DNA of 64,000 bases from Vicia villosa (Eukaryota > Streptophyta > Magnoliopsida > Fabales > Fabaceae), in the NCBI RefSeq assembly GCF_029867415.1, contig NC_081186.1:14020930-14084929 (forward strand), in the 5' to 3' direction. Below are positions 9,050-20,514 of the stretch, piece after piece. A program made the translations under genes and the position numbers. Below the pieces are notes generated by a model. It was not told where the DNA came from, ran no database searches, and was given only the letters and a program-made list of their open reading frames with translations. The first letter of the stretch is position 1; each line of letters starts with the position of its first letter.

Positions 9050-12010
9050 GTCCGGTGGAGAAGTCAAGTTTGGAGGAGATCAGAAGGGCAAAATTATTGG
9101 TTCTGGAACCATAAGTATTGGTAACTCTCCTTCCATAACTAATGTACTTCTTGTAGAAGGATTAACGCATAACTTATTGTCCATAAGTCAATTAAGTGAC
9201 AATGGTTATGATATAATCTTCAATCAAAAGTCTTGCAAGACTGTAAGTCAGAAGGATGGCTCAATCCTATTTATAGGCAAGAGAAAGAACAACATCTATA
9301 AGATTGATCTTTCAGATCTTGAGAAGCATAAGGTGACTTGCCTTATGTCTGTTTCTGAAGAGCAATGGGTCTGGCACAGAAGATTAGGACATGCTAGTTT
9401 GAGAAAGATTTCTCAGATTAACAAACTAAATCTGGTCAGAGGTCTCCCAAATCTGAAATATAAATCAGATGCTCTTTGTGAAGCATGTCAGAAGGGCAAG
9501 TTCTCCAAACCTGCATTCAAATCTAAGAATGTTGTCTCTTCCTCAAGGCCATTAGAACTTCTGCACATTGATCTGTTTGGACCACTCAAAACAGCATCTG
9601 TCAGAGGGAAGAAATATGGATTAGTCATCGTAGATGATTATAGCCGCTGGACATGGGTAAAGTTCTTAAAACACAAGGATGAGTCTCATTCAGTGTTCTT
9701 TGAATTCTGCACTCAAATCCAATCTGAGAAGGAGTGCAAAATCATAAAGGTCAGAAGTGATCATAGTGGCGAATTTGAGAACAGATTCTTTGAGGAGTTC
9801 TTCAAAGAAAATGGTATTGCCCATGATTTCTCTTGCCCTAGAACTCCACAGCAAAATGGAGTTGTAGAGCAAAAGAATAGGACTCTGCAAGAAATGGCCA
9901 GAACCATGATCAATGAGACTAATATGGCTAAGCACTTCTGGGCAGAAGCAATAAACACTGCATGTTATATTCAGAATAGAATCTCTATAAGACCTATTCT
10001 AAATAAGACTCCTTATGAATTGTGGAAGAACAGAAAGCCCAACATTTCATATTTTCATCCTTTTGGATGTGTGTGTTTTCTTCTTGGATATTCTGAACGC
10101 TCTAAAGGCTACAGAGTATACAATACTGAAACATTGGTTGTAGAAGAATCAATAAATATCAGGTTTGATGATAAGCTTGGTCTTGAAAAACCAAAGCAGT
10201 TTGAGAATTTTGCAAATATAGATATTGACATATCAGAAGCTGTAGAACCAAGAAGTAAAGCTCCAGAAGCTGAAAGTCTCAGAAGCAATGAATCAGAAGA
10301 TCAAGTTGCTGCGTCTTTAGAGAATCTCAGGATTTCTGAAGAGCCAACAGTCAGAAGATCTTCTAGACTCACCTTAGCTCACTCAGAAGATGTGATCCTC
10401 GGAAAGAAAGACGATCCCATCAGAACAAGAGCATTCCTTAAGAACAATGCAGAATGTCAATTAGGTCTTGTTTCTTTGATCGAGCCAACTTCTGTTGATC
10501 AAGCTCTAGAAGATCCAGACTGGATCATTGCCATGCAAGAAGAACTAAATCAGTTTACAAGGAATGATGTATGGGATTTGGTTCCTATACCAAAAGGATT
10601 CAACATCATTGGTACTAAGTGGGTGTTCAGAAACAAGCTCAGTGAAAAGGGAGAAGTGGTAAGAAACAAAGCCAGACTAGTGGCTCAGGGATATAGTCAA
10701 CAAGAAGGGATTGACTATACAGAAACCTTTGCACCAGTGGCCAGGTTAAAATCCATTCGCTTATTGATTTCCTTTGCCACTCAACATAACATCACTCTGT
10801 ATCAGATGGATGTTAAGAGTGCCTTCTTAAATGGTTATATAGATGAAGAAGTCTATGTCCATTAACCTCCTGGTTTTCAAGACTTTAAGTCTCCAGAACA
10901 TGTTTTCAAACTTAAGAAATCATTGTATGGTTTGAAGCAAGCTCCCAGAGCTTGGTACAAAAGATTAAGTTCTTTCCTTCTAGACAATGGTTTCACTAGA
11001 GGACAAGTGGACATGACTCTTTTCTGTAAAACATCTAAGAAGGATATTTTAATTTGTCAAATTTATGTTGATGATATTATATTTGGAACATCTAATGCTT
11101 CACTTGGAAAGGAGTTTGCTAAGTCTATGCAGGCTGAATTTGAAATGAGCATGATGGGTGAACTCAAGTATTTCCTTGGGATTCAAATCAATCAAACTTC
11201 TGATGGAACCTATGTTCATCAAACGAAGTATGTGAAAGAACTTCTGAAGAAGTTTAATCTTTCTGAAAGCAAAGAAGCCAAAACTCCTATGCATCCAACA
11301 TGTGTTTTAGGTAAGGATGAGGTAAGTAAGAAGGTAGATCAGAAGTTGTACAGAGGTATGATTGGATCTCTTCTATACTTAACTGCTTCTAGACCTGACA
11401 TTCTATTAAGTGTGTGTTTGTGTGCTAGATTCCAATCAGATCCTAGAGAATCTCACTTAACTTCTGTTAAGAGAATTCTGAGGTATCTGAAAGGTACTAC
11501 TAACGTTGGTTTAGTCTACAGAAGATCTAAAGAATACAACTTATTAGGATTCTGTGATGCTGACTATGCTGGAGATAGAATTGAAAGAAATAGTACTTCT
11601 GGAAGTTTTCAATTCCTTGGAAGTCATTTGATATCCTGGTACAACAAGAAGCAAGCTACCATAGCTCTCTCAACTACAGAAGCAGAATATGTTGCTGCTG
11701 CTGGATGTAGCACACAAATGCTATGGATGAAGAGTCAGCTAGAAGATTATCAGATATATGAGAGTATTATTCCTATTTTCTGTGATAATACTTCTGCTAT
11801 ATGTTTATCTAAGAATCCTATCTTACATTCCAAAGCTAAACATATTGAAATTAAACATCATTTATGAGGGACTATGTTCAGAAGGGTGTTCTTTCTTTGA
11901 ACTTTGTGGATACAGACCATCAATGGGCTGATATCTTTACAAAACCCCTTGCTGAAGATAGGTTTAAGTACATTCTGAAGAATATCAGTATGGACTTATG
12001 CCCAGAATGA
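8931..12010 (+). pseudogene. pol: Pol polyprotein of the SIRE element (broken)
   Basis: Domains run protease (WYLDSGCSR near 8980), integrase with the zinc-binding HRRLGH and CEACQKGK parts and a D,D,E core, reverse transcriptase ([11 protein letters not shown] near 10800; YVDDIIF near 11066) and RNase H (CDADYAGD near 11550; ALSTTEAEYVAA near 11670), ending at TGA 12008-12010. Three defects are visible. An in-frame deletion of about 25 codons follows the integrase near 10078. A TAA stop interrupts RT at 10863-10865, with the same frame continuing beyond. One base is lost near 11863, shifting the last 48 or so codons. It cannot yield full-length Pol and would depend on helpers. Confidence 0.93.
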
Positions 12011-12437
12011 GAAGATGAGAAGATCTTTGTATGAATACCTTCTGAAATGTGTTAGGACTAGGCAGCTATAAGAAGTTCTGATACTAATCAATTAGAAGTT
12101 ATGATTCTGTTATTACTAATGTTTCATTATCTAAGTTGATTCATAAACTCTTTTAAAGCAAAACAGCTGTCACCAGTCTTTCCAGAAAATGAACACGTGT
12201 TCACTATTTTTTTTGGACAAGCATGCGTGCAGTTGAGGAGACGCCGCCCTAGGTAACTGTGCAAATCATTTCACTTTGTCACATTATCTCTCCTAACGTC
12301 ATTTCTCATTAAATGCATATTGATGTCATTTTCTTTTAAACAGTTTTCTTTTTACTTTATTTTATTGTCTTTTTCAAACCGTTTAAATAACCCGCTTCAT
12401 CTTCATTTCATCTTTTTCTCTCTCTCTCTCTCCATTT
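12011..12437 (+). other. Pol-env spacer of the SIRE element
   Basis: This is AT-rich and non-coding. It contains TTTAAATAACC (12384-12394), which might serve as a weak TATA element, followed by a CT-microsatellite-like run (12412-12432). The spacer precedes the env-like ORF; whether that ORF has its own promoter is unknown. Confidence 0.4.
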
Positions 12438-12974
12438 GTGCATCTCTCTCTTTGCATTCGTCTCTTTCAATACCCTGTTCTGCTCGGAGATTTCAGGACT
12501 CTCTTTGACTTTCTGAGGGAAAACCCTTCTAAGGAAGACCCAAGCTTGGTCATTCCAGAAGTTGTTGACCCACCAGAAGTTGAAGGTCCTTCTGCTCCTA
12601 GGAATCTTGCTGCCATTCTTCAGGCACTTGAGAATGGAGATTCTGAGGTTCCTGCTGCAGAGTATGGAGATGCTTCTATGGAAGAAGCAGATGCTGATCA
12701 TGTTGTTGAAACAATTCCTGTTGAGGAAAATCCTGCAAATGATCTGATCATGGAAGCTGCAGATCAGAATGCCATCCCTTTGGAAAGAAGTTGTGAAGCT
12801 TCTTCTGATGAACCTTCCCGTCTTGCAAGGACTTTGGAAGTTATTCAGAAGAACCAGGATGAGCAGAGATCAATCAATGCTGAGTTTCGTGCTTTCATGG
12901 AAAGGCAGAATGAGAGCAACAGTGGGATTCATGATATGCTGGCCAAGATCATGTCGAGGCTAGGGTCATCTTAG
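12438..12974 (+). pseudogene. Env-like ORF remnant of the SIRE element
   Basis: A 178-codon acidic ORF follows pol, in the place where SIRE elements carry an extra ORF often called env-like. The start is arbitrary: credible protein sequence begins only near 12500. Residues about 125-175 are rich in charged and heptad-compatible residues and probably form a coiled coil. No signal peptide or clear transmembrane segment is present. It is much shorter than the env-like protein described for soybean SIRE1, so it is probably a truncated copy. The assignment rests mainly on position and composition. Confidence 0.55.
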
Positions 12975-13446
12975 ATTGAGTCTTAGACTGTTTCTTTTTG
13001 CTTTGCTGCATCTGTTTTTCTTTGCATCTTCTCTTGCCCTTCCTCTTGTACTTCTGAACTTTTTCTCCATGCTTAATGAAATTTATCCTTTTCTTCTATG
13101 TGTTTGTCGTGTCTTTCATCTGAATCTTTTATTTTTTGATGTTATGACAAAAAGGGGGAGAAAAAGGTGATAAATGATCTGATTTATTTTATCAGTTACT
13201 GGGAGAAAGGCTCCACATTTCTAACAGAACTTGCAAAGTTCTATGTCTTTGAGTGTTGTCTTGCAGGAATTGAAGATCCTCTTTAAAAGCTCAACATGAG
13301 AAGCAAAGAGATAGGGAAAAGCAAATCTATAAAGAATAAACTCTTGGAAATTGAAGCAAGCTGAGTGCTATAAAGCTTCAAGAATCAGAAGCAAGAAGGA
13401 AGAATGTTCTGATATTCTGATGATAGAATATACTTTCATTCTTATT
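12975..13446 (+). other. SIRE 3' untranslated region, upstream part
   Basis: No coding signal is seen. A polypurine-like AAAAAGGGGGAGAAAAAGG occurs at 13149-13167, well before the true tract at 17987-18000. Several AGAAGC-rich words match the same family's LTR. Confidence 0.6.
13444..13446. other. Target-site duplication ATT of the CACTA element (left)
   Basis: ATT is repeated at 17383-17385. A 3-bp duplication is the expected signature of CACTA (En/Spm) transposition. Confidence 0.85.
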
Positions 13447-13459
13447 CACTACAAGAAAA

Positions 13460-13720
13460 AAAGTGATTTGCGACAGTTTTTTTTATGGTTGCGACAGTTC
13501 AAACTGTTGCAAAATCTGTTTCGCGACAGTTTCTCAACTGTCGTAAATGCGTGTGTCGCGGGGCTGTTTTACGACAGTTCAGAAAACTGCCGTTCTAACT
13601 GTCGTACATATTTGCGGCGGTTTTAAACCGCCCCCAAACTATATTTGCGACAGTTCTAAACCTATCAACTATTTTTTGTTTTCAATAAAAACCGCGGCGG
13701 TTTTAAACCTCCGCAAAATT
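13460..13720. repeat. Left subterminal repeats of the CACTA element
   Basis: Copies of GCGACAGTT, ACGACAGTT and GGCGGTT occur in both orientations, several as hairpins (for example GGCGGTTTTAAACCGCC near 13616). The matching right block (17180-17365) includes GCGACAGTT-caag-AACTGTCGC. These are presumed transposase-binding sites. Confidence 0.85.
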
Positions 13721-14290
13721 GTAAATTTTAAATAAAAAAAATTCCACCCCCAGTTTTTAGCATATTATAAAATAAACAAAATAAAAATTAAAAAAACTAA
13801 ATTCTAACCATATTTCAACTCTATTAATGTTATAAAAAAACTCTTTATTGCTACAACCAAAACCAATACACCATAAACATGAGTAGGTAGCTTAAATCAT
13901 GGTATTTGAAACCTCAAAATGTTGTGTGAATATATTCAGTACAAGTATAAGCTCACCAAGCATAACCAAACATATTCACTAATATGATAAAGAATAAATT
14001 ACTCTTTCAAACATAATTCTAATAAGTGTAACCTTCAATAGTACAGATTCAAATAACTTAGTAATTCTAACTAAAACTGATATCAATAAAAGCATAGTCT
14101 AACTAAAGTCAATATAAAAAGAGCTATACAGTGAATGTCGACTAGATTGAGCATGATTCCGATTGTTTATGATTATGTTGTTAAAAGAGACACCACTGTT
14201 ACTAACAGAAGGAGTATTTTGTTGTTGTTGTTGTGTTGTTGAGTGCGATGTGATTTATAAGATCCTCCCGTGCTGAAACCGGCAGACCTC
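13721..14290. other. AT-rich interior of the CACTA element
   Basis: No ORF or repeat with support is seen. On the minus strand, a spliced or 3' untranslated part of the captured gene may lie here (TTTTTGCAG acceptor-like sequence ends at 14298). Confidence 0.35.
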
Positions 14291-14828
14291 CCCATCTGCA
14301 AAAAGAATCCATGTAATAGTGAGATTAGAATTTGGTCCCATAATATCATATACAAGTATAAAAACCAATGTTGTCATGTCTCCGCTATAATGAAAATCAA
14401 GGCTGGAAACCGACTTTGATTTGTAAGTTTGACTTGGATTCATAGATGCTCTATTGTTGTAAAAGACGTGTTCAATTATTTTCAACCATAGACATTCAAA
14501 TCCAATCATATCGGATATATAACATTAAGAATAAAAACACATAAAATATATCTTAATTGTTATTGTGTCAAAGTCACTAAGAAATGCTTTGACTGCATAT
14601 CGTAAATATGGAAAGGAGTATGTGTGAAATATATATGACTGAAACTATAGGAAAAAAATCCGATTGGTTCTATACAATTTGTTTTTCAATACCAGTCTGC
14701 CTTTATCAAAAGGCCACAAATAAGTATACTGACTTGTTAACACGAGCGGTATACCATGACATGGCCTATCTTATTAAATAAAGTGCTTTTTATCAATTGA
14801 AAATAGTTGTGAATTATGTAAAGTCTAC

Positions 14829-14885
14829 TCACAGTTCGCACATCCGCAGAGGTATACTTTGATGGATCCAGTGTCGGCTCCTGCT
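14829..14885 (-). other. Exon-like block in the CACTA element
   Basis: On the minus strand an open stretch follows a possible acceptor (CATCCAAGCAG) and ends at a good donor, GTGAGTAG (14822-14829). It encodes about 15-20 residues including EPTLDPSKYTSADVRT. It is one of several short blocks bordered by splice-like signals, but no protein family was recognised. Confidence 0.4.
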
Positions 14886-15286
14886 TGGATGGAAGTTGTG
14901 ATGGAAAAAAAATCTTCAAACTTAAGAAACCTGGCACATTACATTGACCTTTATAAGAAAGTTCATAATAATAATATAAAACAAATGAAGGGCCTTCTTA
15001 AGTTCCAAAAGCTAAACTAAACCTTACATTTAACTGAAATTAATTATAGTAACAACAGTATAATATTCATCGAATTCTTCCAACTATTTTTTGATTTCTT
15101 TGGCCAACTCATGCACTTCAGGTGTCTATAGATCAGACATAACAATTATTATCACAACTTGCAAGAAACCACCAACTCCTACAACAACTCAATATATACT
15201 CAAGAATCACTAGAGTATTTTCAGAGACAGAAATTGTAATTACTGCTTTGGCGTCATCATCCTCAAAATCCATTTTACAAACTCAC

Positions 15287-15331
15287 CTTGTATCCATAAT
15301 GGCCATGGAGAAAAGCTCACAGTTGGCAAAG
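15287..15331 (-). other. 45-bp exon-like block in the CACTA element
   Basis: It is bordered by acceptor CCTTTGCAG on its 5' side and donor GTGAGT on its 3' side, both on the minus strand. It is open in two frames. Together with the 16236-16324 block it suggests capture of a host gene with introns. Function is unknown. Confidence 0.5.
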
Positions 15332-16235
15332 CTGCAAAGGTATGTTAAATCAATCAATCATTTGCTTCAATCTATAAACTGACAAATAGCTACCACTACG
15401 AATGGCTTATACTAAGGCACTAAGTGAGATTAGTCATTATGTTTTATACTAACAGTTGCAGGAACTTGATCCAAATTTAAAGAATCTAAAGCATCGAATA
15501 AAACTGAGCGTTACTACATTAGAAACAATAATTTATGCTTCACATAACGAGAAACAAATCACAAATTGCTAGGTTGGAGGTAGAAGTAAAAAAATTACAA
15601 ACCACAACATGAGATAAAGTTAAAACCAAAGTAATGAGAAGTCAAAAAAGATATAAAATATATTTTTTAAACATATACAAAATCATTTACAAATGATAGG
15701 AACTGAATGTCTGAATCAATACAAAAACTAAATATCTAGATTTTATCATAGTATGATACATTTAAGTAGTATTCAAAATGAATAAATGATAGCTTGCTGA
15801 TATATTAGATGAAGAAACTAAACAAATAATATCATCTTCAAACATTAACAGTCACAACAGAACTCACTGACAACAACAAGAGCATCTCTTTTACGTTAAC
15901 ACACATTCTACTATATCTAGTAAACTTGGTGTAATGTAAAATTTGAAATAAATTTCAGTAAAGATAAGTTGATCTTTTCTTCCTACTTAGAAAGAGTTCT
16001 ATTGTATATTGGTTAATAGTTTTAGATTGCAGGAACCTTGACGAAAGGAAGTAAAGGAACCTTGGGTGTTAATTACTTAATTTTATGTCATTTGTGTTGG
16101 TTGAAATCTTCTACCAAACCAGATGATAATACATTTCATTAACTTGATCATATATTAAAATCCAACATAAGTGCTTCTCAAATGCAGATTAAATAAATCT
16201 AGGAGTTTTCTTGTTGTAAGGGATATTACACATAC

Positions 16236-16324
16236 CAGTTCATGAACTTCAGCCCCCTAGCTGCAAGGTCCTCATTTGTCTCTGTCACATCATTCTTCCA
16301 CCAACTATCCTCATCACTATCTAT
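16236..16324 (-). other. 89-bp exon-like block in the CACTA element
   Basis: On the minus strand, acceptor TTTGTTTGTTTAAG precedes an open frame whose peptide begins IDSDEDSWWKNDV and ends GLKFMN; donor GTATGT follows. The acidic, tryptophan-containing peptide looks like true coding sequence rather than chance. Its phase is compatible with joining to 15287-15331. I do not recognise the parent gene; a transposase exon is not excluded. Confidence 0.55.
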
Positions 16325-16836
16325 CTTAAACAAACAAAAACAATCAAATTTTGGCTACCTTTATACACAAAAAAGAAATGGTTAAGTTATAAGCTATCTT
16401 CCATAAAATAATAAACCTCGTGCATACAGGTACTTGACGTATAAGCACTTGCCAGTGAAAATCAACAGCAGGAATAAGAAACTGATACTCGCTAACACTT
16501 CTTCTTGTGACACATGGATAATCTCCCTACATGAGAAAAAAATGTGGAGAAATCTGTAAGGTTTGTAATCCATAAGTCTGTCAATGTTAATGTAAAGCCT
16601 AAGAAACATTAATTTGTCATAGATTAATTTGCAGAACAGAAGATAAAAAACACTAACCCCATGGTATTAACTTTAACATTAACCTTGAACAAAGAGATCA
16701 TAAAGTTGACCCAAATCAGCATCATTGACATGAGAGTAAAGCAGATTTAATCGTGCATAAGGGTTCTTAAAGATAAAAAGCAACAATCTTATTTCCATGT
16801 TTTATATCAACAAGAAGAACATCCAATGAGTTATCA

Positions 16837-17130
16837 TCAGAATGAGGAATCGGAGTTGAAGAAGATAAAAAAACTATTGAAGTTTAAGAAGGATCTTAGG
16901 GTTTGATAACACAAACCTGTTAAGATTTGTGGTGGTCGTGGTTGCTTTGACGACGGTTGAGAAAGAGATTCGCGGTGGATTTGTATCGAGCAGAGAGAGC
17001 TCGGCAGTTTTCTTGATTCGCGGCTGAGAGAGAGATTAGGGAAGCAGAACGTGAAGAAATTCAGCCCTAACTGTATACCTCTTTCTCCAATGCGTGTTTT
17101 AGGGATATTTGAGAGACCACTGTTGTACAA
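16837..17130 (-). other. Possible 5' end of the captured gene in the CACTA element
   Basis: Open minus-strand sequence, serine- and arginine-rich, lies just inside the right subterminal repeats. A donor-like CAG/GTTTGT lies near 16919. It has no ATG at its start, so it may be a 5' untranslated exon. Low confidence. Confidence 0.3.
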
Positions 17131-17385
17131 TCTTCGTAGACCTAAAATTCACCCAGGCGCGCGCTAATTGCATATAGTTAGGGGGCGACAGTTCAAGAAC
17201 TGTCGCAGACTTCTCTTTACGGCGGTTGGGCCTATAACTGTCGCAAATTTTAAGATTATTTTAAAAAAATCAAAGGCGGTTGTCCAAAACCGTCGTGGAA
17301 ACTGTCGTAACTTACAAAAGAGGGCAGTTCTTATGGAACGGTCGCAACCTATGTGTCGCAAAACACTTTTTTTCTTGTAGTGATT

Positions 17386-17986
17386 CTTTATATGTTTTGA
17401 TGCATGTTTTAGTTACAAAATATGCTCTGAAACATTTTATGTTTGCATGCTCTGATACATAATTATATGTTCTGATACATATTTTATGTTCTGAATCATT
17501 CATGCTGACTTTTGTCGTTTAGTTTGTTCTGTAACATTTCAGGATGTAGAGATGCTCTGATGATGCTCTGGTACATTCAACAATGTTCTGATACAATCTA
17601 GCATGCAATGACTCAAGAAAATATTCAAGCTCTGAAGTTGTCCTATGGAAGCAAGAATCAGAAGCTATGAATACTCTGAAGATCTAGGAAATTCAAATTT
17701 TGAAGCTGTCCTATGGAAGCAAGAATCAGAAGCTGTGAATGTTCTGAAGATCTAAGCATATGTGAAAGTCTCTACTGAAATACTCAGGGAAGTCTTTTAT
17801 TTATAAAAATTCTCCTAGTATTTATTTCAGGGGGAGATTATTTATCTCAGGGGGAGATTGTTAATCTCAGGGGGAAACATATTCACACATTGTCTATATG
17901 CTTGTGCTATAGCTGTGTAACTGTCTTTAGCAGTCTGATATTCTGATCGCAACTTCATATCATTTATGTATGTTTTTGTCATCATC
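17386..17986 (+). other. SIRE 3' untranslated region, downstream part
   Basis: No ORF is supported. About 70-bp near-duplicates built around TCCTATGGAAGCAAGAATC occur at roughly 17633-17700 and 17701-17760. Three copies of TCAGGGGGA follow at 17829-17877, each resembling the real polypurine tract. Confidence 0.75.
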
Positions 17987-18000
17987 AAAAAGGGGGAGAT
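17987..18000 (+). other. Polypurine tract of the SIRE element
   Basis: AAAAGGGGGAGAT abuts the 3' LTR start TGTTAG at 18001. It primes plus-strand DNA synthesis in this family. Confidence 0.88.
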
Positions 18001-19159
18001 TGTTAGAACAAGATTTTTTCTGATCAATATTCTTAGTTTTGATGATAACAAGGATATGAATTTTGTATGAGATAATGTGGTACTCTAATACTATGCAATT
18101 TCCATTTCAGGAATTATACAAAGAGTATGCACAAAATCAGCGCAAGAAGCAACTGACTCAGAAGGTTCAGCATGCAACATCAGAACATGGTCTGGCAAGA
18201 CATCAGAAGATGGTCAAGCAGAATCAGAACATGGGTCTATGGAAGCATCAGAAGAACTTGAGATCAGAAGCAGAAGCACTGAAGTTCTCATGGTATCACG
18301 CTCAGAAGCTCTTCAAGGTCAGAAGACAAGAATATGCTCTACACCAAGCTGTTTGACTCTGATGAAATTCAAACGTTGTTTACACAAACATCAGATCATA
18401 AGCAAGTACTAGACTGGCAGGCTACGATGACTGACAAAAGGAACGTTAGAAGCTATTAAAGGCAACGTCAGTAGACACAGCGGAAACAAGGCTCGAGGTA
18501 GTTGACAAAAGAATGAAACATTAAATGCAATGCTGTACGGAATACGCAAAGCATTAAATGCTCCCAACGGTCATCTTCTCAAGCGCCTATAAATATGAAG
18601 TTCTGATGAGAAGCAAAGGTTAACGCACAACTGACGAATTCTAAAACAACACTTGCGCATTAAACTGAAACGCTGTCAAATTCAAATGCTCTCAAACTTC
18701 ATCATCAAGCTCACTACATTGCTGTTGTAATATCTTAGTGAGATTTAATCTTAAACTTAAGAGAAAATCACAGTTGTGATAATAGCTTTATAAGAAGCAT
18801 TGTAACTCTTAAAAGAATTTGTTTACATTAAGTTGTAAGTTCTAGAGTGATCAGGTTGTTGATCAATATACTCTAGCAAGTCTTAGAAGTTGTCTAAGCA
18901 GTTTGTTCCTAGAGTGATCAGGTTGTGATCAGGATACTCTAGAAGACTTAGCAGTTGGCTAAGTGGAAAACCATTGTAATCAAGTGTGATTAGTGGATTA
19001 AATCCTCAGGTGAGGTAAATCACTCCAAGGGGGTGGACTGGAGTAGTTTAGTTAACAACAAACCAGGATAAAAATCATTGTGCAAATTGTTTTTATCTTA
19101 CAAGTTTTAGAGCTACACTTATTCAAACCCCCCCTTTCTAAGTGTTTTTCTATCCTTCA
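18001..19159 (+). repeat. 3' LTR of the SIRE element
   Basis: This 1159-bp LTR is highly similar to 5870-7031. TATA box at 18588-18595; twin hairpins at about 18842-18943. It ends CTATCCTTCA and is followed by the TSD TATAT (19160-19164). Confidence 0.95.
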
Positions 19160-19679
19160 TATATTAGTGGCGACTCTGATCCATTTTTCGCGGTAGCGAC
19201 AGCATGTCAAACAGGGGAAGAATTCACACTTAAAAGGATAGAACATCATGGATAACCTTCCATATCCTGGAGATCAAGGGCACACCCTTTAATCTAAACG
19301 TCAAAGCATGAAAAGGTTATTTCTCGGGGCATTTCCTTCATGGCATGGAAATCATAGGCATCTTTTCCCACAAAAATATTGGGGTAATGGATATCAAATC
19401 TATAACACGCACAACATAAGGGAAAGGCGTTTTCATACTTTACAACCTCGGAACGATCTTTCTCCTAACTACGATCTTCAAATGCAAAAACAGGGATTGG
19501 GAAGTCGCGCTAGCATCACACCCCACCTTATCAAACAAACCTACAACTCCAGCGAGCTATATACGCTTTGGTTGTCAACAAACCTATCATTGGGGCATCA
19601 TGCAAACACGTCTAAATCATGCATTACATACATTGGTTGATACACCACACCTCTTCAAATAGTCTTCTTTAAGACATTC

Positions 19680-20410
19680 TACAAAACTTTTTAGGTAGTA
19701 TTTTCTAAGACATTCATTGTCCCTTCCAAGTACCTTTTCAGGTAGTCTTCTTTAAGACAATTTGTCATCCTTTTCAGGAGCCTCCCCAGGTAGTCTTCTT
19801 TAAGACATTCCTTATCCTTTGCTAAGAACCTTTTCAGGTAGTCATCTTTAAGACAAATGTTCATATCCATTCCAAAAACCTTTTTAGGTAGTCTTCTCTA
19901 AGACAATCATCGCTATTTCCAAGAACCTCTTCAGGTAGTCTTCTTTAAGACATTATTTTTCTAAGAACCTTTTTAGGTAGTCTTCTCTAAGACAATCATT
20001 GTCATTTCCAAGAACCTTTTAGGTAGTCTTCTGTAAGACATTCTTTTTCTAAGAACCTTTCTAGGTAGTCTTCTTTAAGACGAATAATCATCCATTTCCA
20101 AGAACCTTTTTAGGTAGTCTTCTTTAAGACATTCTCTTTCTAAGAACCTTTCTAGGGAGCCTTTTCTAAGACATTCATTCTCTTTCTAAGAACCTTTCTA
20201 GGGAGCCTTTTCTAAGACATTCATTCTCTTTCCAAGAACCTTTTTAGGTAGTCTTTCTAAGACATCTTTTCAGCCTTTCCAAGTAGTCATCTTTAAGACA
20301 TTCCTCATTCTTCACTAAGAACCTTTTCAGGTAGTCTTTTTTTTAAGGCAAATTTTCATATTCATTCCAGAAACCTTTCTCAGGTAGTCTTATAGAAGAC
20401 ATTATCTCGT
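19680..20410. repeat. Tandem array with GTCTT/AAGAC and ACCT/AGGT hairpins
   Basis: About 15 units of 40-60 bases contain GTAGTCTTCTTTAAGACATT preceded by AACCTTTTTAGG. Perfect 5-4-5 hairpins (GTCTT, 4-base loop, AAGAC) occur at 19745-19758, 19793-19806, 19891-19904, 19938-19951, 19980-19993, 20026-20039, 20068-20081 and 20117-20130. Loops vary (CTTT, CTCT, CTGT, ATAG). At 19731-19744 a TACCT-tttc-AGGTA hairpin abuts the next one. Confidence 0.88.
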
Positions 20411-20514
20411 TCCACTCATTACATCAGTCAACGCATACACATGAGCATAAGCATTATCCCATACATCAAAACATCCAATTCAAAACTCTGGCGCGAAGCT
20501 ACATTGTCCACCTG

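Larger units (their letters stand above)
13447..17382. mobile_element. Non-autonomous CACTA (En/Spm-type) DNA transposon
   Basis: This 3936-bp element has terminal inverted repeats starting CACTACAAGAAAAA and matching at 28 of 29 positions (13447-13475 and 17354-17382), flanked by ATT duplications. The subterminal zones (about 13475-13720 and 17175-17365) are packed with direct and inverted copies of GCGACAGTT and GGCGGTT, the usual sites for the accessory transposase protein. No transposase ORF exists, so it needs an autonomous partner. Its interior (14270-17130) looks like intron-bearing captured gene sequence on the minus strand. It inserted after the SIRE element did. Confidence 0.95.
5870..19159 (+). 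mobile_element. SIRE/Maximus-type Ty1/copia retrotransposon, complete but inactivated
   Basis: A 13.3-kb element has LTRs at 5870-7031 and 18001-19159, an initiator-Met-type PBS, gag, pol in the copia order (protease, integrase, RT, RNase H), an env-like remnant and a long 3' region with several purine tracts. The LTRs differ at about 6 of the first 365 aligned bases, so the insertion is fairly recent. A CACTA transposon (13447-17382) inserted later into its 3' region; without it the element is about 9.35 kb. It is assigned to SIRE by the long gag, the extra ORF after pol, and the protein motifs. Pol carries at least a stop codon, an internal deletion and a frameshift. Confidence 0.92.
1473..19202 (+). 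mobile_element. Ogre-1 3' LTR, split by a SIRE copia insertion
   Basis: The LTR starts TGTTGCACCCCAAAATTTGC and runs to the SIRE insertion at 5869, then resumes at 19165 and ends about 19202 in GGTAGCGACA. Its own length is about 4.4 kb, within the range of Ogre LTRs. The end is placed on the CA terminus and on the TGGCGACTCTG motif that precedes Ogre LTR ends. No PBS follows, so this is a 3' LTR, and the sequence after it belongs to another element. A TSD cannot be checked because the 5' LTR lies outside the window. A likely TATA box is at 3424-3431 and a tandem array at 4980-5248. Confidence 0.75.

Noticed and set aside
10863..10865. Stop-codon readthrough in SIRE pol.
   Set aside because: The stop is in the middle of RT and two further lesions follow; a simple nonsense mutation is more likely.
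12438..12974. A functional viral-type envelope protein.
   Set aside because: It has no signal peptide, transmembrane segment or cleavage motif; only position and a coiled coil link it to the SIRE env-like ORF.
13447..17382. Transposase gene inside the CACTA element.
   Set aside because: No ORF over about 100 codons and no transposase motif; the exon-like blocks are short and unassigned.
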